35,849 bases of DNA from an uncultured Oscillospiraceae bacterium (GTDB lineage: Bacteria > Bacillota > Clostridia > Oscillospirales > Oscillospiraceae). Location: assembly GCA_958436045.1 (NCBI GenBank), contig CAUBIP010000007.1, positions 1-35,849 on the forward strand. Direction: 5' to 3'. The translations under genes were made by a program, and so were the position numbers. Positions within the stretch are counted from its first letter, which is position 1, and each line of letters starts with the position of its first letter. Positions 15,478-23,347 of this stretch are shown in pieces. The notes beneath the pieces were generated by a model, which was not told the origin of the DNA, did not search any database, and saw only the letters and a program-made list of their open reading frames with translations.

Positions 15478-18093
15478 TTAACGCGTGTGTTCCGACGTGT
15501 CCGGGGGCTCCGATTCCCCGTCGTCGCCATCGTCGTCGCCATCGTCGTTTTCCTCCGGCTTCGTCGCCTCGGCGACGGTATGAGCGTTATGCACCGTACA
15601 GGTGCCATAGCTGCTGCCCTGGTAGACAGAGCCGGTGATGACTGAGTTGCCGGGCATTCGGGCGCAATACTCATTGGCGATTCCATGCCCGCCAGTGCAC
15701 CATTGCACCGTGTGGTGACCGGTGCAATATTCTGTCGGTACATCGTCGGCGAACATCTGCTGTCTGACAGCGCCGTTGCCGGAGATGTCCAGCGCGCAGG
15801 CTGCGGAGGCAAGCAATCCGCTCTTGGTGCAGATGGTGACGGTCTTCATATTGCTGGAATCGAAGAACGGCTTGTTCTCCAGTCCCTCGTGGAGCTTGGC
15901 CATGACCCGCCGCCACATGACAATGGCCGGGTTCGTCCGGTTGCCTGTCAGGACAATCTCATCCTGGGAGTCGAAGCCGCACCAGACGCACGCGGTGTAG
16001 TACGGCGTGTAACCGGCAAAGTAACGGTCGTGATCGTCGGACGTCGTGCCGGTCTTACCGGCGACGTTCATACCCGTCAGCCGGGCCGGAGTGCCGGTAC
16101 CGGCGTTGACCGCGTTCTGTAGGAGCATCGTCATATTCCACGCCGTCGTCTTTTTCATGGCGTTGTGGGTCTTCTGCGTGTTATCCAGGACGACATTGCC
16201 CTGACTGTCCAGGACCTTGACATACGTCCGGGCATACCGGTAGACGCCGTTGTTGGGGAAGGCGGCGTAGGCCGTCGTCATCTCGCGGACAGTCACGCCC
16301 TTGGTCAGTGCGCCCAGGGCCAGCGGCGCCAGGGCGACGTCAGTATACTGCTTGCCGTCGATATTTTCTTTTTCCACCAGGGTGTCCATCCCCAGCTTTT
16401 CTGTCGCGAAGGCGAAGCTCTTTTCAACGCCAAGGTCCGCCAGAACCTTGACGGCGACGGTGTTGAGTGATTTTGCCACTGCGACGGAGACCGTTGTCGC
16501 GCCGGAGTAGGTGTTTGACTGGTTTTTCGGCCAGTTATCCTTATACGGGGAGTCTTCATAGACGGAGTACGGGGTGATTGTCCCGGCGTCCATCGCGGGG
16601 GCGTAGACGGTCAGCGGTTTGATGGAGGAGCCGGGGGAGCGCATGCTTTGGGTGGCCCGGTTCAGGGTCAGGGAGCCCTCTTTCTTGCCGACGCCGCCTG
16701 CCATGCCGACGATATCGCCGGATTCGTTGTCGACGACGACGATGGCCGACTGCAGCTGCTGGGCGCTGGTCGTCGTGGGAACATTGGCCAGGTCCTCATA
16801 GACAGCGTCCACCGCGGCCTGGACCGTCGGGTCGATGGTGGCGTAGATCGTGTAACCGCCGGTCTTGACCATCGTTTCACAGGTCTCGAGGTCATAGCCT
16901 GTCAGCTCCGCCAGGTCCTCGGAGACATCGCGGAACACGGTATCAACAAAGTAGGAGTAATCCCGCTCCGCTTCCTTGCCATCATCCGGGTCAATGGAGG
17001 CGCCGCAGCTGGGGCAGTAATAAAGCGTATAGCTGGTAGGGACAACAAGAGAATCCGTGCTCTCCCCGTTTGCTTCGGCCACGCGCCGTGCCTCGGCCAG
17101 AAGGGTTTCTCGTTCAGCGTCGGTATACTCCACCGTTTCGGTTTTCAGGGAGTATTCCCCTGTTTCCGTGCCGCAGCTGGGGCAGGTGTAAAGATCCTCG
17201 GCGCTGCCGTTCTGGAAGACCATCTTCTGTGCGACCGCCTCGTCGTAGGTGCTCTGATCAATAAGCTCTTGCTCCAGCATTTCCTTCAAAATCACAAGCT
17301 GACGCTCCCTGTTTTTCTCTGGGTGCAGGTACGGGTCATAGCGGTAGGGGTTGTTCGTGATGCCGATGAGGCAGGCGCACTCCGCCACGGTCAGCTCGTC
17401 AAGCCCCTTGGCAAAATAGACGTTCGCTGCGCTCTTGACACCATAGCAGCCCTCGCCCAGGTAGATCGTGTTGAGGTACCAGGTCATGATCTCGTCTTTT
17501 GTATATTTCTTTTCAAATTCCAGAGCACGGAAAATTTCCAGCAGCTTCCGGCGGACGGTGATATCGTCGTCACTGGACAGGTTTTTGATGAGCTGCTGTG
17601 TGATGGTCGAGCCGCCGAAGGCGTCGTTGCCGACAAAGAGGTTCAGAGATGCGGAGATCGTCCGCTTCCAGTCGACGCCCTGGTGCTGGTAAAAGCGCTT
17701 GTCCTCTATGGCGATGGCGGCGTTGACCAGCGTCTCCGGGATCTCGTCGTGATCGGCCCAGATGCGGTTTTCCGTCGAGTAGAGCCGCTGCAGCTGCTTC
17801 CACTGGCCGTCGGACTTGTCCTCATAGTAGACATAGGACGTCTGGTTCAGACTGATGCCGTCCAGCGAGTAGTTGGACTGGGTCAGCACGTCGTGCTGCA
17901 GATAGTTGGCAAACAGCACGCTGAAAATGATGCCGGTGCAGAGCACAACGAGCAGCAGCGTTCCCATGATGCCGAAGATCAGCTTAATGAGGGAGCCTGC
18001 GCCGTGCAGCGCCGTCTGAGAAGCACTCCGGTGCTGCCGCTCTTCCGTGCGGGGCACCCGGACACTGTCTTGTTTTTTCTTGCGGTCAGCCAT
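15478..18093 (-). CDS. Bifunctional class A penicillin-binding protein with a CPSC/CPSC insert
   Basis: Synthesises and cross-links peptidoglycan at the outer face of the membrane. ATG 18093 is chosen for its GGAGGTAATGCA leader; the open frame upstream is probably noncoding. Of 871 residues: membrane anchor (about 35-64); glycosyltransferase 51 with catalytic E130 in EDKRFY, GGSTITQQL (160-168) and RRKLLE; transpeptidase with S489-S-I-K492, S542-L-N544 and K680-T-G682; acidic C-terminal tail. Two features are odd. Between the domains are two CPSCG boxes (304-308, 360-364) that look like a zinc ribbon. The last 90 residues are Cys/His-rich (EYCTGHHTVQWC, ANEYC, GTCTVHN). It is the first gene of the leftward run. 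Confidence 0.95.
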   Translation of the reverse strand: MADRKKKQDSVRVPRTEERQHRSASQTALHGAGSLIKLIFGIMGTLLLVVLCTGIIFSVLFANYLQHDVLTQSNYSLDGISLNQTSYVYYEDKSDGQWKQLQRLYSTENRIWADHDEIPETLVNAAIAIEDKRFYQHQGVDWKRTISASLNLFVGNDAFGGSTITQQLIKNLSSDDDITVRRKLLEIFRALEFEKKYTKDEIMTWYLNTIYLGEGCYGVKSAANVYFAKGLDELTVAECACLIGITNNPYRYDPYLHPEKNRERQLVILKEMLEQELIDQSTYDEAVAQKMVFQNGSAEDLYTCPSCGTETGEYSLKTETVEYTDAERETLLAEARRVAEANGESTDSLVVPTSYTLYYCPSCGASIDPDDGKEAERDYSYFVDTVFRDVSEDLAELTGYDLETCETMVKTGGYTIYATIDPTVQAAVDAVYEDLANVPTTTSAQQLQSAIVVVDNESGDIVGMAGGVGKKEGSLTLNRATQSMRSPGSSIKPLTVYAPAMDAGTITPYSVYEDSPYKDNWPKNQSNTYSGATTVSVAVAKSLNTVAVKVLADLGVEKSFAFATEKLGMDTLVEKENIDGKQYTDVALAPLALGALTKGVTVREMTTAYAAFPNNGVYRYARTYVKVLDSQGNVVLDNTQKTHNAMKKTTAWNMTMLLQNAVNAGTGTPARLTGMNVAGKTGTTSDDHDRYFAGYTPYYTACVWCGFDSQDEIVLTGNRTNPAIVMWRRVMAKLHEGLENKPFFDSSNMKTVTICTKSGLLASAACALDISGNGAVRQQMFADDVPTEYCTGHHTVQWCTGGHGIANEYCARMPGNSVITGSVYQGSSYGTCTVHNAHTVAEATKPEENDDGDDDGDDGESEPPDTSEHTR

Positions 18094-18280
18094 TGCATTA
18101 CCTCCAAACAAACGCCCCGGCAGACCTGCCGGAGGGAGTAGAAACGTGAGATCCGTGAAATGTCGTAAATAGGGAAGCGCCCGCACTCTTTTACCGGGCC
18201 TGCACCGCCATCCGCCCTGCCGGAAAACCCGGTCTGCAGGCAAAATGGGCCTATGTGTGCAGCATATCCACTATGCCGTT

Positions 18281-18289
18281 ATTATATCA
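18281..18289 (-). promoter_or_regulatory. Extended -10 promoter candidate for the PBP run
   Basis: On the minus strand TGATATAAT is a perfect extended -10 (TGn-TATAAT), about 190 bases before the PBP start. A TTGACA lies only 7 bases upstream of the -10, too close to serve as its -35. Confidence 0.4.
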
Positions 18290-18547
18290 TAGCTGTCAAT
18301 CACGCGCCCGCGCCGCAAAACCCGCCCGCCCGGGCAATGCCCGAGCGTTCAATGTCTGCCATATGCAATTATTTTGACTTGAAAGATTCAAAAAATGATT
18401 GATTTCAATGGAAAATTACGGAAAATTGGAGAAAATAATTGCAGACTAAAATTCCACGCCCCCACGGCGCCCCTTGGAACGCAATCCCCGCCGGGTGCCA
18501 GAGCCCATCTGGGAGAATGTCAATTTTTTGTAAACAAATCCCCAAGC

Positions 18548-18585
18548 ACAAAAATTGACGCCCTGCAGCAATCAGCTGCAGGGCG
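18548..18585 (-). terminator. Intrinsic terminator of the permease gene
   Basis: An 11-bp perfect stem CGCCCTGCAGC (18559-18569) / GCTGCAGGGCG (18575-18585) with loop AATCA. On the minus strand it is followed by TCAATTTTTGT. It sits about 70 bases after the permease stop. Confidence 0.8.
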
Positions 18586-18652
18586 CCGGGGAATTGTAAG
18601 GAGATATATTTCCTGTTTTCACGGTACAATGGTTTGCAAAAGAATCAGATCC

Positions 18653-19990
18653 TTACACGCCCTTCTTGCTCTTGCGGGCGGCGTACCAGATGAAGGCAGC
18701 CACGATGCAGCCTACCAGCCAGATGCCGGTCGCCAGCAGGGAGGAGGCGTCGGAGGATACGATCATGTAGACCAGGATCGCGATGGCGATCAGGGGCAGT
18801 AGCTTATCCTGCAGGAAGGACTTGAAGCCCTTTTCGTTCCATCTGTCCTTGATGTTCGCGGCGCAGATCATGATGTAGGTCGCGCTGGCGAAGATAGCCA
18901 TGAAGGTGAACAGGTGGCTCATGTTGCCATAAGCGCCGTACAGTGCAGCGGCCAGCCATGCGATGCAGTAGACCACCAGGGACACAGACGGAGTCTGGTA
19001 CTTGTTGACCTTTGCAGTGGAAGCAGGCAGGTAGCCGTTACGTCCCATATCGAACAGACCACGGGGAGAGGTCGTTGCGAAGGCGATGAAGCAGCCGACG
19101 CAGGAGACCAGTGCTGCGATGGAGACGAGCTTGCCGCCCAGGGTGTAGCCGACCAGGTTGCAGTAGTCGACCATCAGGGTGCCGGAACCGGAGTTGACGA
19201 TTTCTGCAACAGCAGGGTTGGACATATCCATGCTGCCCGTCCAGGCCCAGCAGCTGATGGCGTAGACGACGCCGATGCCGATGGCACTGACAGGAATGGC
19301 GAATTTGACAGCCTTATTGCCGCCCTTGAGCTCTTCGCCCATGTAAGCGGGGCCTTCGAAGCCGACATAACACCAGACGCAGACCAGAACAGCCAGCATC
19401 AGGCCGGACATGCCGTTACCGGGGGTGAACGCCTGACTGGAGTTACCCAGGATATTGCTGATATCGTCGGGGTTCATGCTCCAAATGTGGAATGCGGGGT
19501 AGAGGATCAGGGCCATCTGGACGACCCAGACAACAATCAGAACCTTCGTGGACATTTCAACACCACGCCAGCCGATAAAGAAGATCGGGATGAGCAGGAT
19601 CAGAATGCCGACCCACATGGGGATGGCGGGGACGAGCTCATGCAGATAGGTGCTGAATACGGCGCCGATAACGCCGGTACAGATCGTGACGCCCATATTT
19701 AGCCACGCGGCGACAAAGCCGGTGCGTTCACCAAATACGCTGCGGATGTATGCGTAGGTACCGCCTGCGCTGTTATAACGAGCGGACAGCTGGCCAAAGC
19801 TGGAGCCGACCAGGATTAAGACGACTGTTGCCAGGAGGAAGGCCAGGGCTGCTGCGGTGCCGGAGCCAGACATGATGTCGCCCAAAGAGCCGGAAAGGCA
19901 CATGACAGGACCGGCGGCACAGATGGCCATGATGATAACGTCTAGTTTGCTTATGCTGTTGGCTTTTAAGGTGGTTTCGTTGTTTTCCAT
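18653..19990 (-). CDS. APC-family amino acid permease
   Basis: Secondary transporter of the amino acid-polyamine-organocation superfamily, 445 residues with about 12 membrane segments. The first helix region (LDVIIMAICAAGPVMCLSG) and the second, with a Gly-rich SARYNSAGGTYAYI turn and FGERTGFVAAWLNMG, match the family's substrate-binding helices. FATTSPRGLFDMGRNGYLP in the second half is another APC hallmark. It starts 17 bases after the UroD-type methyltransferase gene and shares its transcript, so its substrate may be the methylated compound that enzyme processes. Substrate identity is not readable. It is followed by its own terminator. Confidence 0.9.
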   Translation of the reverse strand: MENNETTLKANSISKLDVIIMAICAAGPVMCLSGSLGDIMSGSGTAAALAFLLATVVLILVGSSFGQLSARYNSAGGTYAYIRSVFGERTGFVAAWLNMGVTICTGVIGAVFSTYLHELVPAIPMWVGILILLIPIFFIGWRGVEMSTKVLIVVWVVQMALILYPAFHIWSMNPDDISNILGNSSQAFTPGNGMSGLMLAVLVCVWCYVGFEGPAYMGEELKGGNKAVKFAIPVSAIGIGVVYAISCWAWTGSMDMSNPAVAEIVNSGSGTLMVDYCNLVGYTLGGKLVSIAALVSCVGCFIAFATTSPRGLFDMGRNGYLPASTAKVNKYQTPSVSLVVYCIAWLAAALYGAYGNMSHLFTFMAIFASATYIMICAANIKDRWNEKGFKSFLQDKLLPLIAIAILVYMIVSSDASSLLATGIWLVGCIVAAFIWYAARKSKKGV

Positions 19991-20007
19991 AATTCTCTCT
20001 CCTTCCT

Positions 20008-21012
20008 TTATTTGCCTAAGGCTACGACCGCGTCGTGGAACGCGTGCATATTCTCAGCGGAAGTATCCGGAGGTACGTCGCAGCCGCCAGAGAGGATGAT
20101 CCGGTTGTTCGTCTCATCGTAGCGCTTTTTGACGGCGGCAGCAAAGCCTTCCGGCTTGCCGAAAAGAAGTTCTTCGGAGGTGTTCAGGTTACCGCAGAAG
20201 CACTGCTGCGGCCCGAGCAGGTGCGCGACCTTGGTCAGATCGACGGCGGAGTCAACGTCCAGAATATGGGTGCCGGTGCCCAGCGTGTAGGGCATCAGAG
20301 CGGAGGTGTCGCCGCAGACATGCAGCCGGGCGAAGCCGTTCTTCTTGCTCTGGATGAGGTCGACCATCTGCTTGTGCAGCGGCATAATGTTGGCTTCATA
20401 GAATTTCGGGGAGATCAGCGAGCAGTTGGGCTCGACGATCTGGATGCCATCCGCGCCAGCTTCCAGCTGGGCTTCAATAAAGCGCATGCCGTTGCGGAAG
20501 AAGAGGTCAATGCCCTTTTTCATCATCTCGGGCCGCTTCTTCATGTCGTGCATGGCCTTCTTGATGCCACGGGCGTTGCAGTATTCGGTGAAGGGGCCGA
20601 TGCAGATGCCGAAGATGTAACGGTTGCCTTTTTCCTTGGCTGCAACCTGGCGGAGGATCTCCAGGCGGTTGCCCTGGCGGGTACCGGGCTTCATGTCCGG
20701 CAGGACCAGCTTGTCGAGGTCTTCCTCACTGTTGATGATCGGCTCGACCTGGAAACCGGCGTCTGTCCACTTGGGGACCTGGCCGAAGTCTTCCAGCTGC
20801 TCGGAGAAGTCGGCGTCGGGCAGGACATGGTCCATGTCAAACTTTTCGACCGTCTCCAGATACGCCTTGGCACGTACATCGGGATGATAGACAAAGTCGG
20901 GATATTCGAGTCCACACTGTCTGGAGACCCACTCAATGACCAGCGGCATAAAAGGCGGATGGTCTACGGGCTCACCCATGACGAATTTACAGGTACGTTC
21001 ATAACCGTTCAT
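20008..21012 (-). CDS. UroD-superfamily methyltransferase (MtaA/MtbA-like)
   Basis: A 334-residue protein of the uroporphyrinogen decarboxylase fold. It carries the zinc-thiol methyltransferase pattern H231-x-C233 (LHVCGDTS) and a distal C311 (SGGCDVPP), which in MtaA/MtbA bind zinc and activate a thiol or pterin acceptor for a methyl group from a methyl-corrinoid protein. Uroporphyrinogen decarboxylase proper lacks this HxC...C set, so haem synthesis is unlikely. ATG 21012 is selected for AAAGGAG twelve bases upstream; the upstream in-frame extension is probably leader. It is cotranscribed with an APC permease. No corrinoid protein, MttB-like or reductive activator gene lies in the window. 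The leader is long and structured. Acceptor and donor are unknown. Confidence 0.85.
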   Translation of the reverse strand: MNGYERTCKFVMGEPVDHPPFMPLVIEWVSRQCGLEYPDFVYHPDVRAKAYLETVEKFDMDHVLPDADFSEQLEDFGQVPKWTDAGFQVEPIINSEEDLDKLVLPDMKPGTRQGNRLEILRQVAAKEKGNRYIFGICIGPFTEYCNARGIKKAMHDMKKRPEMMKKGIDLFFRNGMRFIEAQLEAGADGIQIVEPNCSLISPKFYEANIMPLHKQMVDLIQSKKNGFARLHVCGDTSALMPYTLGTGTHILDVDSAVDLTKVAHLLGPQQCFCGNLNTSEELLFGKPEGFAAAVKKRYDETNNRIILSGGCDVPPDTSAENMHAFHDAVVALGK

Positions 21013-21171
21013 AATAATTCGCTCCTTTAATGGCGGCTTCCGGAAGTGGCCTGCTCTCCGGCGCTGCATTGTAAAGATTTTATTTTGCGGGTATCTTACC
21101 TGACCGTGGGGGATCCAGCCACGGAAGGAATTCTAAGTAATACGCAGCTTGCAAAAAGCTGCCGATTCCAT

Positions 21172-21299
21172 GTGTTAGTCATACAATCTACTGAGTTAAT
21201 GCCAATTAACACGATATGATTATACGCCAAATAAAAATCACAGCGGATGCTGTGTGATCTGCACGGTGTCAGACTGGAAATTTCTATTGGACTAACACC
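21172..21299 (-). ncRNA. Candidate cis-regulatory RNA in the leader of the UroD-type methyltransferase gene
   Basis: In the leftward transcript GTGTTAGTC (plus 21290-21298) can pair perfectly with GACTAACAC (plus 21172-21180), closing a domain of about 127 nt. Inside are two hairpins: ATCACA(CA)GC-ATCC-GCTGTGAT followed by TTTTTAT (terminator-like, 21231-21258), and GTTAAT-TGGC-ATTAAC. The opening strand GGTGTTAG (21292-21299) can instead pair with the nearby CTGACACC (21265-21272) over 8 bp, so two structures compete. No known riboswitch class was recognised. The structure is drawn by eye without energy calculation. Confidence 0.4.
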
Positions 21300-21316
21300 T
21301 TTGCTTGACTAAGTCT

Positions 21317-21345
21317 AGTGTATAAAATGCTAGCTCAAAAGTCAA
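21317..21345 (-). promoter_or_regulatory. Sigma-A promoter inside a 10-bp inverted repeat, for the methyltransferase-permease pair
   Basis: On the minus strand TTGACT (21345-21340), a 17-base spacer and TACACT (21322-21317). TTGCTTGACT (21301-21310) and AGTCAAGCAA (21340-21349) form a perfect inverted repeat that flanks the -10 and covers the -35. An inner CTAG pair nests within it. This suggests a dimeric regulator or alternatively a cruciform. Transcription would start about 300 bases before the gene. Confidence 0.6.
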
Positions 21346-21692
21346 GCAATTTTTTCGTAAATTTCAAATTTGTTTGGCGCCGGAGCAGCGGGCCTTGCTG
21401 CTAGGGGAGGCTTGCGCTGCCCCGGCAAGGGGGAGGGAGAAATGATTACAGAAAAGCAAACACAGCGTGACCTTTCAGGAGGTTTTTGCCGTCGCGTTTT
21501 ACTATCAGAATGATACCACGCTTTACCCATAAAAGCAATAGGTTTACTGGGAAAAAGTTGGACAAAATCGGGGGCGGATTTCGATATAAAAATAGCAAAA
21601 TCGTGCAAAGTTGCCAATTGCTGTACACCATTCGGCTATTTCGTGTAAAACCGCCCCGTTTTTTAAAGTTTTACGCGGCAAAAGTCGATGCG

Positions 21693-22412
21693 TTACGCGC
21701 CCTGAAAGCGTAGGGGGAGCTCCAGACGATTTTCCTCCAGCAGGGCCTTGTCCCGCAGAAGCACTTGGGCGGGGCCGTCGGCGATAAGGCGGCCGGCCGT
21801 CAGCAGGAGCACGCGGGTACAGGTCTCCCAGACGAGGTCCAGGTCGTGGGAGACGATCAGCTTTGTCTGAGGCAGGGCCTGGATCGTCTGGATGACCAGG
21901 CGGCGGTTATACGGGTCCAGCGCGTTGGATGGCTCGTCCAGGATGACGGTCTCCGGCTCCATGGCCAGGATCGTCGCGATGGCGGCCATGCGCTTTTCCC
22001 CGCCAGAGAGCTTGTGGTTGTAGCTGTGCTTCAGATGCGCCAGATCCAGCCGCGCCAGGGTCTCATCCACCCGGGCCTCGGCGGCAGCGGCATCCATGCC
22101 GCCGTTGCGCAGGCCGAAGCACATATCCTCATAGACCGTCGGCATAAACAGCTGGTTGTCCGAGTCCTGCAGGACGTAGCCCAGACGGCGGCGGATGGCC
22201 GGGAGATTTTTCTTGCTGACCGGCAGCCCGTCGACGAAAATCTGCCCGTCGCAGGGGAGAAGGCCCAGCAGGAGCTTCATCAGCGTCGTCTTGCCGGAGC
22301 CGTTGGCCCCAATGATCCCGACGGCTTCCCCGTCGGGGATCTGGCAGGACAGATCCTCCAGCACCGGCTTGCCCGGCTCATATTGAAATGAAACATGCTG
22401 CAGCTCCAGCAA
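21693..22412 (-). CDS. cbiO: CbiO, ATPase of cobalt/nickel ECF transporter
   Basis: ABC ATPase energising the dedicated (group I) CbiMNQO metal importer. The 239 residues have Walker A GANGSGKTT, Q-loop VLQDSDNQLFMPTVYED, signature LSGGEKRMAAIA, Walker B TVILDEPSNALD and the switch His in VSHDLD. It is the last gene of cbiMN-cbiQ-cbiO, 34 bases after cbiQ. Unlike the EcfA1/A2 pair at 12.8-14.6 kb it is single, so it presumably acts as a homodimer. Confidence 0.93.
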   Translation of the reverse strand: MLELQHVSFQYEPGKPVLEDLSCQIPDGEAVGIIGANGSGKTTLMKLLLGLLPCDGQIFVDGLPVSKKNLPAIRRRLGYVLQDSDNQLFMPTVYEDMCFGLRNGGMDAAAAEARVDETLARLDLAHLKHSYNHKLSGGEKRMAAIATILAMEPETVILDEPSNALDPYNRRLVIQTIQALPQTKLIVSHDLDLVWETCTRVLLLTAGRLIADGPAQVLLRDKALLEENRLELPLRFQGA

Positions 22413-22446
22413 GGCATGTCCCCTCCTTCTGTATATTTCTTCTTGC

Positions 22447-23256
22447 TTACAGGCCCACCAGCAGCCGCCCCAGGCAGACGGGCAGGTCGTAGCAGCGGGC
22501 CAGGATCAGCAGCGCGCCTGCCCCCAGCAGGAACAGGCCGTCGCGCAGCCGGAACGGCGCGCTGGCGGTGTAGGAAAATTCCCCCGTGTAGCCCCGCAGC
22601 TGCATGGCTTGATACAGGGCGCTGGCCCGGTCCATGGACCGCAGCAGCAGCTGGCCCAAAAACGAGCCCCAGGCCCGGAAATGGACGCCCCGCTGCTCCG
22701 GCGCCCGCAGCGCGTACGCGTCTGACAGCAGCGCCGCCTGCTCCAGCAGCACGCTGATATAGCGGTAGGTCAAAAGCAACAGCGAGACCAGCAGCGACGG
22801 CACATGCAGCCGCCGCAGCGCCGCGCACAGGGCCTCGAGCTTCGTCGTCGCCATCAGCAGGTACGACGCCTGCAGGGCGAAGACGCCCTTGCACATCAGG
22901 GTCAGCATGGAGACGACACCGCCGGTGAGCGTCACGCTGCCCAGCCGGAGCAGCGGCGCCCGGTCCAGAAACGGATTGGCGATGCCGACGGCCAGCAGCA
23001 GGGGCAGGAGATAGCGCATTTTATAAAAGCACTCCCCCAGGCGCAGGCCGCTGAGCTGGAAGAGGACCACTGGGTACAGCGCCATCACCGCCAGGGCACT
23101 CAGGCTGTATTTTGGAAACGAGACCGTCAAGCCGATATAGAGGACCGTCACAAACAGCTTTGCTGCCGGGTGCAGCCGGTGGACCGGTGAGAGGCCGCCC
23201 GCCAGCGCTTCCATGCTGCGCAGGCTTGCCCCGGCGGCGCTTGCTTTATTGTACAT
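22447..23256 (-). CDS. cbiQ: CbiQ, transmembrane coupling subunit of cobalt/nickel ECF transporter
   Basis: T component of the group I metal importer; links CbiMN to CbiO. ATG 23256 is chosen because AAAGGAGG precedes it; a longer open frame upstream overlaps an intercistronic hairpin. The 269-residue protein begins with SPVHRLHPAAKL, the common opening of CbiQ/EcfT proteins, has about six membrane segments, and contains the coupling motif AMQLRGY near the C-terminus. A hairpin lies 30-70 bases upstream, between it and cbiMN. Confidence 0.92.
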   Translation of the reverse strand: MYNKASAAGASLRSMEALAGGLSPVHRLHPAAKLFVTVLYIGLTVSFPKYSLSALAVMALYPVVLFQLSGLRLGECFYKMRYLLPLLLAVGIANPFLDRAPLLRLGSVTLTGGVVSMLTLMCKGVFALQASYLLMATTKLEALCAALRRLHVPSLLVSLLLLTYRYISVLLEQAALLSDAYALRAPEQRGVHFRAWGSFLGQLLLRSMDRASALYQAMQLRGYTGEFSYTASAPFRLRDGLFLLGAGALLILARCYDLPVCLGRLLVGL

Positions 23257-23285
23257 CCGCAGGACCTCCTTTCCCGGGAAAAATG

Positions 23286-23328
23286 GCGCACACAGCCAAC
23301 CCGACGGACGCGGTGCGGCTGTGTGCGC
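23286..23328 (-). terminator. Intercistronic hairpin with T-tract between cbiMN and cbiQ
   Basis: A perfect 12-bp stem GCGCACACAGCC (23286-23297) / GGCTGTGTGCGC (23317-23328). In the leftward transcript it is followed by CATTTTTCCC. It looks like a partial terminator or an RNA-stabilising hairpin, which would lower cbiQO relative to cbiMN. Confidence 0.6.
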
Positions 23329-23347
23329 GGGATGCATTACTGCGGCA

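Larger units (their letters stand above)
18094..18652. other. Intergenic region between the PBP gene and the APC permease gene
   Basis: About 560 bases without a supportable gene. The part next to the PBP start stays open in its frame but has no better start. It holds the PBP promoter candidate (18281-18289), an AT-rich tract (18360-18450), an imperfect inverted repeat GTCAATTTTTTGT/ACAAAAATTGAC (18519-18531, 18548-18559), and the permease terminator. Open frames here look accidental. Confidence 0.7.
21013..21692. other. Intergenic region: structured leader of the methyltransferase gene, then AT-richer noncoding DNA
   Basis: About 680 bases. From 21013 to about 21310 lies the predicted 5' leader of the UroD-type gene; the promoter is at 21317-21345. 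From 21350 to 21692 the DNA is poorer in GC than its neighbours, and I see no gene: short open frames on both strands lack ribosome-binding sites and recognisable content. It separates the permease/methyltransferase pair from cbiO. Confidence 0.65.

Noticed and set aside
18281..18299. TTGACA and TATAAT close together on the minus strand before the PBP gene
   Set aside because: Only 7 bases apart, so they cannot be a -35/-10 pair. Only the extended -10 was kept, at low confidence.
20008..21012. Haem-pathway uroporphyrinogen decarboxylase (HemE)
   Set aside because: The HxC...C zinc set and the pairing with an amino-acid permease fit the methyltransferase branch of the superfamily.
21342..21713. 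Short open frames on both strands between the methyltransferase leader and cbiO (minus 21342-21617, plus 21486-21713)
   Set aside because: No ribosome-binding site, low-complexity basic content, overlap of the promoter region or of cbiO; treated as noncoding.
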